NCBI GenBank assembly: GCA_020630015.1
Contig: JAHDCF010000016.1
Span: 1-54,961 of the forward strand
Reading direction: 5' to 3'
DNA: 54,961 nucleotides
Source of the DNA: Planktomarina sp.
GTDB taxonomy: Bacteria > Pseudomonadota > Alphaproteobacteria > Rhodobacterales > Rhodobacteraceae
The translations under genes were made by a program, and so were the position numbers. Position 1 is the first letter of the stretch. Every line of letters starts with the position of its first letter. Under the pieces are notes generated by a model that made no database searches, was not told the origin of the DNA, and was given only the letters and a program-made list of their open reading frames with translations. Shown here piece by piece: positions 1-8,116 of the stretch.

Positions 1-313
1 CGCCGAACAGGTTGGCTGCAACGTGCTTACCACCCCAGTAGTGTGTCCAAGCGAAACCACCTTCAACCAGACCTGCGTCAACAGCGTCCATGATGTCGCG
101 TGGGCCAACAACGGCACCCGCAGGCAGAACTTCGATTGTCAATGAACCGCCTGTCAGGGCAGCAACGTCATCACCGAATGCTTTCAGCATGGTGACTTCG
201 TCAGCGGTGTTCGCAAGAACAGATTGGATACGCAGAACTTTTTCCGCGAATGCGCCAGAGGCCAGCACGGAAAGTGCAACGGCGCCAGCGGCTACTTTTT
301 TAAGATCAAACAT
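1..313 (-). CDS. TRAP transporter substrate-binding protein (DctP-like), N-terminal part only
   Basis: The 104 visible residues are the N-terminus of a periplasmic solute receptor for a tripartite ATP-independent (TRAP) transporter; the gene runs off the left edge. The sequence opens with MFDLKKVAAGAVALSVLASG and AFA, a standard Sec signal peptide with cleavage expected after residue 23. After it comes KVLRIQSV and then the DctP-type stretch GSLTIEVLPAGAVVGPRDI. The later motif AWTHYWGGKH is typical of the C4-dicarboxylate/mannitol-chloroaromatic receptor branch. ATG at 313-311 is preceded by a strong GGGAGGAG ribosome site at 323-330. It lies 107 bp downstream of the TerC gene on the same strand, so it may be expressed separately. 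The ligand cannot be inferred from this fragment. Confidence 0.85.
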   Translation of the reverse strand, partial: MFDLKKVAAGAVALSVLASGAFAEKVLRIQSVLANTADEVTMLKAFGDDVAALTGGSLTIEVLPAGAVVGPRDIMDAVDAGLVEGGFAWTHYWGGKHVAANLFG

Positions 314-353
314 TTCTGTTTTCTCCTCCCTATGATGCCTTCTGTTGAAGTGG

Positions 354-410
354 CCCAGGCGCGAAGGCATCCGCCTGGGACCAATGGCTTGGCCCCCGAT
401 GTGGGGCCAA
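354..410 (-). terminator. two tandem hairpins between the TerC and TRAP receptor genes
   Basis: Two perfect 8-bp stems lie side by side. One pairs TTGGCCCC (389-396) with GGGGCCAA (403-410) over a 6-nt loop; the other pairs CCCAGGCG (354-361) with CGCCTGGG (372-379) over a 10-nt loop. They begin 11 bp past the TerC stop codon on the minus strand. Neither is followed by a clear U run, so they could be a weak terminator or mRNA-stabilising structures. Confidence 0.4.
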
Positions 411-420
411 ATCCGAAACT

Positions 421-1116
421 TTAGTGGCTGCCACCTTTGCCGGTTGGCCAACCTTCCATCAGACCCAACATCGGGCCGACACCTGTGTTCACGTCTACAA
501 CCCCACGATAGAGCATTTCACCGGCCACATAGATCAAAACGATCAGGCCCAGCCATGAAATCCAAGGGTATTTGGTCAGAATGTGCATGATCAACGTGGC
601 GGCAAAGGCCATCATCAAGATCGCCAAGCCCAAACCGACGACCAATTTGGTGGTGTCTTGGTCCGCAATCGCGGCCACGGCCAACACGTTATCCAGCGAC
701 ATAGAAACATCAGCAATGGTGATGGAGATCAGCGCGGAAAACAAGGTGCGACGTGGGGCGCCGGTGTATCCTTTTTCTGGATCTTCGGCGTCTTCCAACG
801 CATGTTCGGCCTGTTCGTCGATGCCTGCGCGGATTTCCACGTAAAGACGCCAGCAAACCCAGCACAAAAGCAAGCCACCCACAAACAAAAGGCCCGGAAT
901 GCCCAGAAGTTTGGTTGCAACCACCGCAAAAACAATGCGCAACAAGGCGGCAATGATCATCCCATACAAGATCGCCTGTTTACGACGTTCCGGGGCAAGG
1001 CCCGCAGCCGCCATACCGATGATCAAGGCGTTATCACCCGACAAGATCAAGTCTGCGATGATGATCTTGGCATAATCACCAATGTCGCCACCATACAAAG
1101 AAAGCCATTCCATCAT
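421..1116 (-). CDS. TerC/YjbE-family integral membrane protein
   Basis: This is a 231-residue polytopic membrane protein of the TerC family, whose better-studied members export metal ions such as manganese at the cytoplasmic membrane. Two family signatures are visible: LILSGDNALIIG near residues 22-33 and the related DVSMSLDNVLAVAAIAD around residue 136. These are the two acidic Dx(n)DN repeats of the family. About seven hydrophobic segments are present, with a charged cytoplasmic loop (about 88-120) between the two halves. Its ATG overlaps the stop codon of the upstream GMC oxidoreductase by 4 bp (ATGA), so the two are translationally coupled. The substrate is not evident from the sequence; a metal-export role is family knowledge only. 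Confidence 0.85.
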   Translation of the reverse strand: MMEWLSLYGGDIGDYAKIIIADLILSGDNALIIGMAAAGLAPERRKQAILYGMIIAALLRIVFAVVATKLLGIPGLLFVGGLLLCWVCWRLYVEIRAGIDEQAEHALEDAEDPEKGYTGAPRRTLFSALISITIADVSMSLDNVLAVAAIADQDTTKLVVGLGLAILMMAFAATLIMHILTKYPWISWLGLIVLIYVAGEMLYRGVVDVNTGVGPMLGLMEGWPTGKGGSH

Positions 1117-2711
1117 GCGTTAACATCCTTCAAAATCATATCCGCCGCTTTTTCACCAATCATGATGCAAGGGGCATTTGTGTTTCCTGAAACAAGTCTT
1201 GGCATGATGGACGCATCTGCGATGCGCAACCCATCAATGCCTTTGACCTTAAGTTGTGGATCAACAACGGCACCGTCGTCGACCCCCATCCGGGCTGTGC
1301 CCGATGGATGATAGATCGTCACGGCCGTTTCACGGGCCCAATCCAAAATTTTATCCTCATCATCCTTGGCCACACCTTCACCCGGGGCATGTTCTTCCAA
1401 GATGTGGGGCTTCAGCGGTTCAAATTCGGCGATCCGGCGGGCGATTTGAATTCCGCGCACGATCGTTTGCTGATCGCCGGGGGTGGCAAGGTAATTGGGA
1501 TGGAAATGCGGATGGTCACGCCAATTCGCGGATGCCAATTCCATGTGTCCCATGCTTTCGGGGCGCAATTGGCACACACTGGCGGTAAAGCCTGAAAACT
1601 TATGTGGCCCGTCGGCCGGGTTATCGGCGCTGAACGGTTGGATGTGAAATTGGATATCTGGCGTTTCCAAACGATCATCCGTTTTCAAGAAAGCCGTGCC
1701 CAAGCTGGCGGCCATTGTCATGGGGCCCTTGCGCGTCAGCGCATATTGCAGGGCGATCATCCCTTGTTTCAGGATATTGTTCGTTTCCACATTCATTGTG
1801 GGCAAATCCGTTTTGAACACGGGGCGGGCTTGCAAATGGTCTTGCAGGTTCTGTCCCACCTCGGGCGCGTCAACAACGGTTGCAATGCCGTGGTCCGACA
1901 AATGCTGTCCCGGACCAATTCCCGACAACATCAAAATTTGCGGGCTGCCGATGGCCCCGGCGCTGAGGATTACCTCATGGCGTGCCTTAACAGTTTTGAG
2001 TTTTCCTTTGTGATCAAATTCCACACCCGTCGCCCGGCCATTTTCGATGATAAGCTTTGTTGTTTGGGCGTTTGTGATCACCTCAAGATTTTTGCGGGAT
2101 CTGGCGGGTTTGAGGTAGGCAACAGCGGAACTGCACCGTTTGCCTTTGTGGGCTGTAAATTGGAAATAGCCCACCCCCTCTTGATCGCCGCTGTTGTAAT
2201 CTTCGTTCAGGGGATATCCTGCGGCCACACCCGCGCTGACCCAATGATCAACTATTTCACGAGACAGGCTTTTGCTGGAAACAAGCAATGGGCCGTCGTT
2301 GCCGCGATCTTCGTGTTCGGGCCCATGCCATGTTTCAGACCGCTTGAAAATTGGCAGGACATCATCCCAGCCCCAACCGGTGCACCCCATCTGGCGCCAT
2401 GCGTCGTAATCTTCTTTTTGGCCGCGCACATACAAAAGCCCGTTTATGGAACTGGATCCCCCAAGCACACGCCCCCGCGGCCATTTGTGTTCGCGGTTTG
2501 CGGTATTGGGGTCCGCTTGGGTTTTGTAACACCAATCGGTGGCAGGATTGCCCATGGTTTTGAAGTATCCAACGGGGATGTGGATCCAAGGATTCCAGTC
2601 ACGCGGACCTGCCTCCAGAAGGGCAACACTGTGGCGCCCATTTTCTGAAAGTTTTGCGGCTAATGCACATCCAGCAGAGCCGGCGCCCACTACGACAAAG
2701 TCAAATTCCAA
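1113..2711 (-). CDS. GMC-family FAD-dependent oxidoreductase (choline/alcohol dehydrogenase-like)
   Basis: This is a 532-residue glucose-methanol-choline oxidoreductase that oxidises a primary alcohol using FAD. The N-terminal dinucleotide fold is FVVVGAGSAGCALAAKL (about 5-21). The first GMC signature follows as WPRGRVLGGSSSINGLLYVRG (about 78-98), with the second, GAIGSPQILMLSGIGP, near 255-270. The C-terminus has the catalytic-type YHPSGTARMG and SGNTNAPCIMIGEKAADMI segments. The length matches BetA-like enzymes. The start is probably TTG at 2711-2709, since it is preceded by a run of six G and no ATG lies nearby. It is divergent from the IclR regulator and coupled to terC. The substrate is unknown; choline is one possibility, but no betaine aldehyde dehydrogenase or BetI-type regulator adjoins it. 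Confidence 0.88.
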   Translation of the reverse strand: MEFDFVVVGAGSAGCALAAKLSENGRHSVALLEAGPRDWNPWIHIPVGYFKTMGNPATDWCYKTQADPNTANREHKWPRGRVLGGSSSINGLLYVRGQKEDYDAWRQMGCTGWGWDDVLPIFKRSETWHGPEHEDRGNDGPLLVSSKSLSREIVDHWVSAGVAAGYPLNEDYNSGDQEGVGYFQFTAHKGKRCSSAVAYLKPARSRKNLEVITNAQTTKLIIENGRATGVEFDHKGKLKTVKARHEVILSAGAIGSPQILMLSGIGPGQHLSDHGIATVVDAPEVGQNLQDHLQARPVFKTDLPTMNVETNNILKQGMIALQYALTRKGPMTMAASLGTAFLKTDDRLETPDIQFHIQPFSADNPADGPHKFSGFTASVCQLRPESMGHMELASANWRDHPHFHPNYLATPGDQQTIVRGIQIARRIAEFEPLKPHILEEHAPGEGVAKDDEDKILDWARETAVTIYHPSGTARMGVDDGAVVDPQLKVKGIDGLRIADASIMPRLVSGNTNAPCIMIGEKAADMILKDVNA

Positions 2712-2738
2712 GTTTCCCCCCTAGGAAATTTAAATATT

Positions 2739-2753
2739 GAGACTTTTCGTCTC
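2739..2753. promoter_or_regulatory. inverted repeat in the IclR/GMC divergent promoter region
   Basis: GAGAC-ttttc-GTCTC is a perfect 15-bp inverted repeat in the 100-bp divergent gap between the GMC gene and the IclR-type regulator. IclR proteins usually bind palindromes of about this size near their own promoter. The assignment as operator is inferred from position only. Confidence 0.45.
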
Positions 2754-2811
2754 GATTTTTGTAAGGTTATACGCTATACATCTTTATAACGGCACACAAA
2801 CAAAAACTGAC

Positions 2812-3567
2812 ATGACCACAAGAATTCCCACCAACATGCGCGCGCTTCTTATATTGGAAGCCATCTCAGCCGCCTCTGAACCCATGACTGCCAGCGGTGT
2901 TGCAAAGGTGTTGGGTTTGCCAAAACAAACGGTGCATCGGGTTTGTACGTCTTTGGTTGAAGAAGGGTTTTTGATGCGAGAAGGATCGGGGCATCGCTTG
3001 CGCCCGGCATTACGCCTGCGTGAGATTGCAAATGGCATCTTACATGCCAGCCAATTTCATACGGCCCGGCATTTGGTCTTGAAACAATTGGCGGAACTTT
3101 CGCGCGAAACGGTGAATTTCGTGCAACCCGGCGTCGCGGGTATGCAATATCGTGACCGTGTTGAAACCGACTGGGCCTTTCGGGTGAATTTGCCCGTTGG
3201 GTCTGAGGTGCCATTTCATTGCACGGCCAGCGGCAAGGTGTATCTGGCAACATTGTCGCCCGCCGATCGATCCCGATTTGTGTCAACATTGGACCTGAAG
3301 TATATGACGGCCAATACCCACGTGAATTTTGATACGTTGCTGCCTGATCTTCAGTCAGTTCGCAAAAACAAATACGCCGTCGATAATGAAGAGTTTATGG
3401 AAGGCATGATTGCCGTCGCGGTGCCCGTCTATGATCAAAACAACAGGTATTTTGCGTCCCTTGCGATCCATGGCCCGTCGCAACGATTGGGTTTAGAAGA
3501 TGTCGTCAAACATGTGGATGATTTGCATGCGGCGGCAGAGAAACTGACTCACGTCTTTTTTGCCTAG
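2812..3567 (+). CDS. IclR-family transcriptional regulator
   Basis: This is a 251-residue regulator with the IclR layout. An N-terminal winged helix (about residues 8-70) contains ASGVAKVLGLPKQTVHR as recognition helix-turn-helix, followed by an effector-binding domain (about 85-250). The effector domain contains the family pattern VPFHCTASGKVYLATL and, near the C-terminus, GMIAVAVPVYDQNNRYFASLAIHGP. I chose ATG 2812 because upstream in-frame codons give a hydrophobic stretch unlike the family, although no strong ribosome site precedes it. It is transcribed away from the GMC-TerC-TRAP genes and most likely controls them, with the alcohol or a catabolite as effector. Confidence 0.88.
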   Translation: MTTRIPTNMRALLILEAISAASEPMTASGVAKVLGLPKQTVHRVCTSLVEEGFLMREGSGHRLRPALRLREIANGILHASQFHTARHLVLKQLAELSRETVNFVQPGVAGMQYRDRVETDWAFRVNLPVGSEVPFHCTASGKVYLATLSPADRSRFVSTLDLKYMTANTHVNFDTLLPDLQSVRKNKYAVDNEEFMEGMIAVAVPVYDQNNRYFASLAIHGPSQRLGLEDVVKHVDDLHAAAEKLTHVFFA

Positions 3568-3621
3568 CGTCCCTATGATACCGATACGCAAAGACGATGT
3601 TTGTAGTTGGGAAGGGTTTTC

Positions 3622-4410
3622 GTGAAACGCAAAGCCATCATTGTTGGGTCGGCCCCGATATCTGCGGATTTGTCCGATGCGGATCTTTCGAATTACCACC
3701 GGATTGCGATTAATAAATCTTGGCGATTGCGCGATGATTTTAACACCCACGTCTTTTTGCGATCCCTCAAACCCAAAGATCGACCAGATGCCGCAGGGGG
3801 CATGACATCTGTTGGGATAGAGGTGTTTGCAAATGTTTTAAACAAGGCGGGCGGTTTGTTTATCACATCGGGATCTGTGGCCATGATTGCAGGATATTGG
3901 GCCGCCACCCATTGTGATGCACGATACGTCAGCTTTTTTGGGTGTGACTTGGTCTTTGACACCACAACCGATCAGCCCAAAACCCATTATTACGGCACGG
4001 GCGATGAAGGCCCCTTATTGGGGAATTTTCAGTATAATCTGCGCCAAGAGGAACGCGCGATCCGGTTGTTTATCTGGGGATTGATGCACCGCGTTATCAT
4101 GACCAACAGTTCCGCGTTGCCGGGAACGAAATTATGTTTTCCGCATTTGTCCGTGGATGCGGAATCCAATGATGTCTTTCGCGAAGTCTTTGCCAGCCGC
4201 GAATGTGCAGAGCTTCTCAAACTTGGCGGGCAGGGGTTGGCGTTTGAAGCGATGCATCGCACCGAAACCTTTTACAAAAAACAAAAACTGTTCGAAGCCG
4301 ATGAAGATGCCTTGGCCGCCATGAATGCCATATTGGACAATTGGGGCGGATATCGCCCGGCGATCGAAGCTTTTAACGAAAAGTTCGCCCAGATTGTTGG
4401 GGTGTCATGA
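3622..4410 (+). CDS. uncharacterised protein with DUF115/GT29-like nucleotide-sugar features
   Basis: I do not recognise a characterised homologue for this 262-residue protein. Visible features are an N-terminal strand and loop, KAIIVGSAPIS, then a conserved-looking RIAINKSW and, at mid-protein, YVSFFGCDLVFD followed by THYYGTGDEGPLL. This arrangement resembles DUF115/MAF-type or GT29-type Rossmann-like proteins that act on sugar-phosphate or nucleotide-sugar substrates. GTG 3622 is preferred over the upstream TTG because GGAAGG lies about 7 nt before it. Its stop overlaps the start of the sulfotransferase-like gene (ATGA), so the two form one operon. There is no signal peptide or membrane span. 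Role in surface glycan assembly is inferred from neighbours. Confidence 0.55.
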   Translation: MKRKAIIVGSAPISADLSDADLSNYHRIAINKSWRLRDDFNTHVFLRSLKPKDRPDAAGGMTSVGIEVFANVLNKAGGLFITSGSVAMIAGYWAATHCDARYVSFFGCDLVFDTTTDQPKTHYYGTGDEGPLLGNFQYNLRQEERAIRLFIWGLMHRVIMTNSSALPGTKLCFPHLSVDAESNDVFREVFASRECAELLKLGGQGLAFEAMHRTETFYKKQKLFEADEDALAAMNAILDNWGGYRPAIEAFNEKFAQIVGVS

Positions 4411-5357
4411 CATTGGATGCCGCTGATAACCGCGCCGATGATGGTTTGAAATTCCATTTGCATCTTGGGTTCCACAAAACCGCATCCACCCATATTCAGC
4501 GTTTGTTGGATCACAATCACCAACGGTTTCGCAAAGATGGAATCTATATCGTTCCGCACAAAAAGCTGCGCAACAGATATACCCGAGTCACCGAAACATA
4601 TGCGAACCAGCAGATCGGCATGGATTTTGGCGAACCCATGTCGGATGCTGAATTCGCCCAGATGACGCAGCATTTCTGGGACAGCATCCCCCATCAAAAA
4701 TTTGAACGTTTGGTTTTAAGCGAAGAAAACGTTGCGGGCCATGTGGGGCAATGTGTGTTTCCTGGATTATTGTACCGGTTTCCCAAACATTACATGCAAT
4801 ATTTCGCCCAAGCCTTACCCCGCAATCCGACACAGATTGATGTGGTGATCCGCCGGTATGACACGTTCTTTGCGTCTTGTTATTTGGAATACATCAGCTC
4901 TACGGGCGCGCATCGATACATCCCCGTGGCCGAGATGATGGAAAAAGTCATGATCAACACGCCCAGCTGGTGGGATGTGTTGCAACTAATGGCGCAAGTG
5001 TTTGGCACCGCCCGCATAAATGTGTGGCTGTATGAAGATTTACGCAAAACCATGCCCGATCTGTTGCACAGCACCGTTGGCGTGCCGGCGGATCGTTTGG
5101 AAAAACCGGATGAAGAGGGGCGATCTCGTGCCTCCCCCTCGAAAGAGGTTCATGACGCCTTTTTGCAGGTTGTGGCCAACAAAGGGGTGGAGGCCGGGTT
5201 GATGGAATGGAAACAACTAAAAGAAACGATCGGTGCCACCAAAGGATCGGCGTTTGAACCATGGTCGGATCAGGATGCAGCCCATCTTCAACGTCTTTAT
5301 ACCCAAGACATTCAACAGATTGCCCAAGACCCCCGATTCAATTTGATGGGTGTTTGA
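4407..5357 (+). CDS. sulfotransferase-fold protein
   Basis: The 316-residue protein begins with FHLHLGFHKTASTHIQRLL (about 14-32). This matches the 5'-phosphosulfate-binding loop region of bacterial sulfotransferases, where K-[TS]-[AG]-[ST] contacts the PAPS cofactor. A later segment, LVLSEENVAGH (about 103-113), and IDVVIRRYDTFFASCYLEYI (about 148-167) correspond to the second, 3'-phosphate-binding region in which Arg and Ser are expected. It starts in a 4-bp overlap with the preceding DUF115-like gene. Its stop codon abuts that of the convergent kinase-like gene. A sulfated or otherwise modified surface sugar is a reasonable guess for its product, but the acceptor is unknown. Confidence 0.65.
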   Translation: MTLDAADNRADDGLKFHLHLGFHKTASTHIQRLLDHNHQRFRKDGIYIVPHKKLRNRYTRVTETYANQQIGMDFGEPMSDAEFAQMTQHFWDSIPHQKFERLVLSEENVAGHVGQCVFPGLLYRFPKHYMQYFAQALPRNPTQIDVVIRRYDTFFASCYLEYISSTGAHRYIPVAEMMEKVMINTPSWWDVLQLMAQVFGTARINVWLYEDLRKTMPDLLHSTVGVPADRLEKPDEEGRSRASPSKEVHDAFLQVVANKGVEAGLMEWKQLKETIGATKGSAFEPWSDQDAAHLQRLYTQDIQQIAQDPRFNLMGV

Positions 5358-6074
5358 TCAAAGGCCCAAAGCCCCAAGTGCGCTGTTTGCCATATCCTTG
5401 ATATTGCCGTGGGCCGGGATTTTGACAATATTCACGCCCTTATCTGCCAACTGCGCGACAGCGCGATTAATTTGATGCGCGCGTGCCTTCAGGCCTGCAG
5501 CACCGCCGAACACCTTTTCGATCCGGGCTTCGGCCTCTGGCTCTGTTCGGCCATTTTGTGCCATGCGGTGGCGCAGGCCAGATAGGGCCAGATCGGGATC
5601 CGCCACTGTATAAAGCACCGCATCGGGCAGGGGCATGGCGGAAATCAGGTGATCCACCCAATCGCTGGCATCCCCGTGATCAGACGCAAGGGCGGCGTGA
5701 ATGCCGTAATGCAAAAATCCTTCGTCCACCCAAAAGGCATCGATCTCCGATTCAGATTTGGCAAATTTCGAAAGATCCCCCCCAACGGCGTGAATAAAGG
5801 CCATGTTGCGCCGGTTGTCGGCGTAAAGGGTGTTGAAATAATCCAAGATTTGCGGCTGGGTTCTGCAAAATTCGGCAGTGTGAAACGCCTGCCTTAAACG
5901 TTCGCTTTTCCAAATCACCGGCATGCCGGGGCTGTCTTTTTTATCCAGCGCATCAAGGGACGCGGCTTGCAAGCTGCGCCCCCCCTTTGATTTCAGACCG
6001 TCATGGCAGGCCTTTACAAGGGTGCTTTTGCCACTTCCGGACAAACCGACGCTTTCAATCCTGATCCCTGACAT
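5358..6074 (-). CDS. P-loop kinase/ATPase-like protein
   Basis: This 238-residue cytoplasmic protein has a clear Walker A motif, VGLSGSGKSTLV, at about residues 9-20, and a loosely hydrophobic acidic strand with FWVDEGFLHYG (about 113-123) that may act as Walker B. The overall size fits the deoxynucleoside kinase/adenylylsulfate kinase/AAA_33 group of small P-loop kinases. The start is ATG 6074, which shares one base with the stop of the glycosyltransferase gene (TGATG). Its stop abuts the convergent sulfotransferase-like gene. A small-molecule kinase, possibly supplying an activated donor for the neighbouring transferases, is plausible; I see no motif that proves APS kinase activity. Confidence 0.6.
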   Translation of the reverse strand: MSGIRIESVGLSGSGKSTLVKACHDGLKSKGGRSLQAASLDALDKKDSPGMPVIWKSERLRQAFHTAEFCRTQPQILDYFNTLYADNRRNMAFIHAVGGDLSKFAKSESEIDAFWVDEGFLHYGIHAALASDHGDASDWVDHLISAMPLPDAVLYTVADPDLALSGLRHRMAQNGRTEPEAEARIEKVFGGAAGLKARAHQINRAVAQLADKGVNIVKIPAHGNIKDMANSALGALGL

Positions 6075-7084
6075 CAACTTGATCCCAATTCGGCCAAGGC
6101 GGCTTGATCAAATTCGCGCATGGCCTGTTTGCGCAACTGTACGCTTTCACGATGCAGGGCAAGACTTTCGTCGTGCATCTGGGCCAAGCCGGGAATTGTG
6201 TTTTTCCATCTGCGAATTTGATCTTGCACGGCGGGAATATGCCGGGTGATCAACGTTTCTTCGACATCATTGGTGTTAAAGGCGTGATAATATTCCAGAT
6301 TTAACCGATCATACCCGCCCGCGTTGGCGGCACCGCGCAATTGTTTGAACAAAAACCCATCCACAGATCGCGTGGCGTAATGATTGAGTTCGGCCACTGC
6401 GTTTCCGTGGCTGTCGCGATTAACACGCCACCCGGTGTCGCGAAATTTGTCGGGCATCCGTTGACCAGACCCATTAAGCCATATCACGGGCGTCTTACCA
6501 TCGCGGATGTCGCGCGTGTGATACGGGCGATGGATGCCAAATTTTACCACGTTCGTGGGGCTGAACATCGTTTTGACCCCCCACAGCCGCACCATTTTGG
6601 GCGGAATTTCGGCGCGCGCTGACGTGAAATCCTGCAACACCGGGTTGCCTGTGATGGCCTCTTGCCCGTTGGTGCCAAACAAACGCCATGTAAAGCTGAT
6701 CGCGTGAAACGGCCCCATGGATTGAAACAGATCATTCAGATGGCCATTTCCCGCCTTGATGTTCAAAAATTCATCAGCATCCGCCACAAAAACATAACTG
6801 GCCTCGGCCACCTGCGGCACATCCCGCGCCAGGATATAGGCACGCCGCTGTGGATCGTGATGCGTGCCTGAAACCTTTTTGTCATTATTCGCGGTCAGAA
6901 CAAAATCTGTGCGGCGCTGTAATGCGCGCAACATGTCATCGGTGTAATCCGTGCAATCATTGTGAAAGATCATCGCCTTGGAAAAGCCGATCACCTTGTA
7001 ATAGGCCAACCATTCTAACAAATATGGCCCTTCGTCTTTGACTGTACCGACCAGAACACAGGATTTTTGCGCAACCTCTGCCAT
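6074..7084 (-). CDS. glycosyltransferase family 2/GT92-like
   Basis: The 336-residue protein has the pattern of GT-A transferases of the Glyco_tranf_2_4/GT92-like group. VGTVKDEGPYLLEWLAYYK (about 12-30) is the N-terminal nucleotide-sugar strand and loop. FHNDCTDYTDDMLRAL follows, and FVADADEFL (about 93-101) contains the metal-binding DxD. There is no membrane segment. ATG 7084 shares a base with the stop of the upstream alpha/beta hydrolase (TGATG), and its own stop overlaps the kinase-like gene the same way, so the three genes form a tightly coupled minus-strand unit. It probably adds a sugar to a surface or secreted polymer; donor and acceptor are unknown. Confidence 0.75.
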   Translation of the reverse strand: MAEVAQKSCVLVGTVKDEGPYLLEWLAYYKVIGFSKAMIFHNDCTDYTDDMLRALQRRTDFVLTANNDKKVSGTHHDPQRRAYILARDVPQVAEASYVFVADADEFLNIKAGNGHLNDLFQSMGPFHAISFTWRLFGTNGQEAITGNPVLQDFTSARAEIPPKMVRLWGVKTMFSPTNVVKFGIHRPYHTRDIRDGKTPVIWLNGSGQRMPDKFRDTGWRVNRDSHGNAVAELNHYATRSVDGFLFKQLRGAANAGGYDRLNLEYYHAFNTNDVEETLITRHIPAVQDQIRRWKNTIPGLAQMHDESLALHRESVQLRKQAMREFDQAALAELGSS

Positions 7085-7965
7085 CACAGGTAATCCGGCG
7101 CCGCGCGATTGATTTTCAGATCGGTTGCATTGGCGACCATATCTGCATGGGTTTTTTCGATGGTGGGGATGCGATCTGTGCGATCTGTCTTTTCAAGGTA
7201 TTTCACCAGTGAATTGCGATACCAATCCAAATGCCGCCGCGCGCGATAGGCCTTGTAAAACGCAGGCACCGATAAGCTGTCCTCAAAAATATCATCGATC
7301 AGGGATTGGGCGATGCCCATCCTGTTTAAAAACAAGAAACTGGCATGGCTGGCCAGATGGCAGGGGATCGCGGTCACAGTTTTGCCCATCAAGCGCGCGG
7401 CATGCCTGCGATCATCTTCTTGGCGGGGGTCATAAAACACCCATGCCTTCTTTAGTTTTGCCACGGCGGTTGCTGCGTCTGATTGGGGGTCTGACCAATC
7501 CAACCGATTGGCCCTGCCAAACCGGGCGTCAAAATCAATCACATCACGGTTAAGGGTGGATTGCGGCGAAAACGCCACCACGGTTGCATTTGGAATGTGG
7601 CGCGCGGCGATCAAGGCGCCATATCCCCCCATGGAATGCCCGGCCACCAAGATGCGATTAAACGGTTTGAAAAAGCCTTCCTTTTTCAAGGACAGGATCT
7701 TTTGTTCGGGCCATCCATCGCGATACCAATTGGGCATATGGGTGGCAAAGCCCAGAAAGCTGATGTCGCGATCCATGGCATAGGCACTGCCCCAAGGGGT
7801 AAAAACCGCATCGGGCTTTTTCAAATCAAATTGTGAATTGAACCCCACCAGCAAATCATTTCGATTGCCTTTGAAGTGAACCATGGTGTTGTTCAAATGG
7901 CGTTCAAAACGACCTTCAGACCATGACCTGACATGAAGCTTTTGAATCCAATCGGAATATCGCAA
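7084..7965 (-). CDS. alpha/beta-hydrolase fold protein
   Basis: This 293-residue protein contains the nucleophile elbow GHSMGGYGALIAARH (about 109-123; Ser111 is the expected nucleophile) followed by VVAFSPQSTL, typical of esterase/acyltransferase-type alpha/beta hydrolases. A late histidine in HLASHASF (about 205-212) could complete the triad. There is no signal peptide. The likely start is TTG 7965, because GGGAG lies about 10 nt upstream and no ATG fits. It is first in the coupled hydrolase-glycosyltransferase-kinase unit. An O-acyl esterase or transferase acting on the same glycan is one possibility. The C-terminal 90 residues are rich in Arg, Tyr and Trp and do not match a family I know. 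Confidence 0.65.
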   Translation of the reverse strand: MRYSDWIQKLHVRSWSEGRFERHLNNTMVHFKGNRNDLLVGFNSQFDLKKPDAVFTPWGSAYAMDRDISFLGFATHMPNWYRDGWPEQKILSLKKEGFFKPFNRILVAGHSMGGYGALIAARHIPNATVVAFSPQSTLNRDVIDFDARFGRANRLDWSDPQSDAATAVAKLKKAWVFYDPRQEDDRRHAARLMGKTVTAIPCHLASHASFLFLNRMGIAQSLIDDIFEDSLSVPAFYKAYRARRHLDWYRNSLVKYLEKTDRTDRIPTIEKTHADMVANATDLKINRAAPDYL

Positions 7966-8116
7966 ACCAAAAGCTCCCTCAGGGTCGAAAACACAGACTT
8001 ACACGCGCTGAACCTGCACCGATTGTTGCCATAGGTAAAACAATTTTTGATAAACAGCGAGGATTGAACAGGAATTTGCCACTTATGGGGTCATATCGCG
8101 GGCGTCCCTTGGGCGG

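Noticed and set aside
583-1311. Long plus-strand open frame opposite TerC and the GMC gene
   Set aside because: It lies antisense to two well-supported genes, has low-complexity His/Gln/Asn-rich content and no ribosome site or family resemblance.
1602-2648. 348-residue plus-strand open frame opposite the GMC oxidoreductase
   Set aside because: It mirrors the codon pattern of the real gene on the other strand and shows no recognisable domain.
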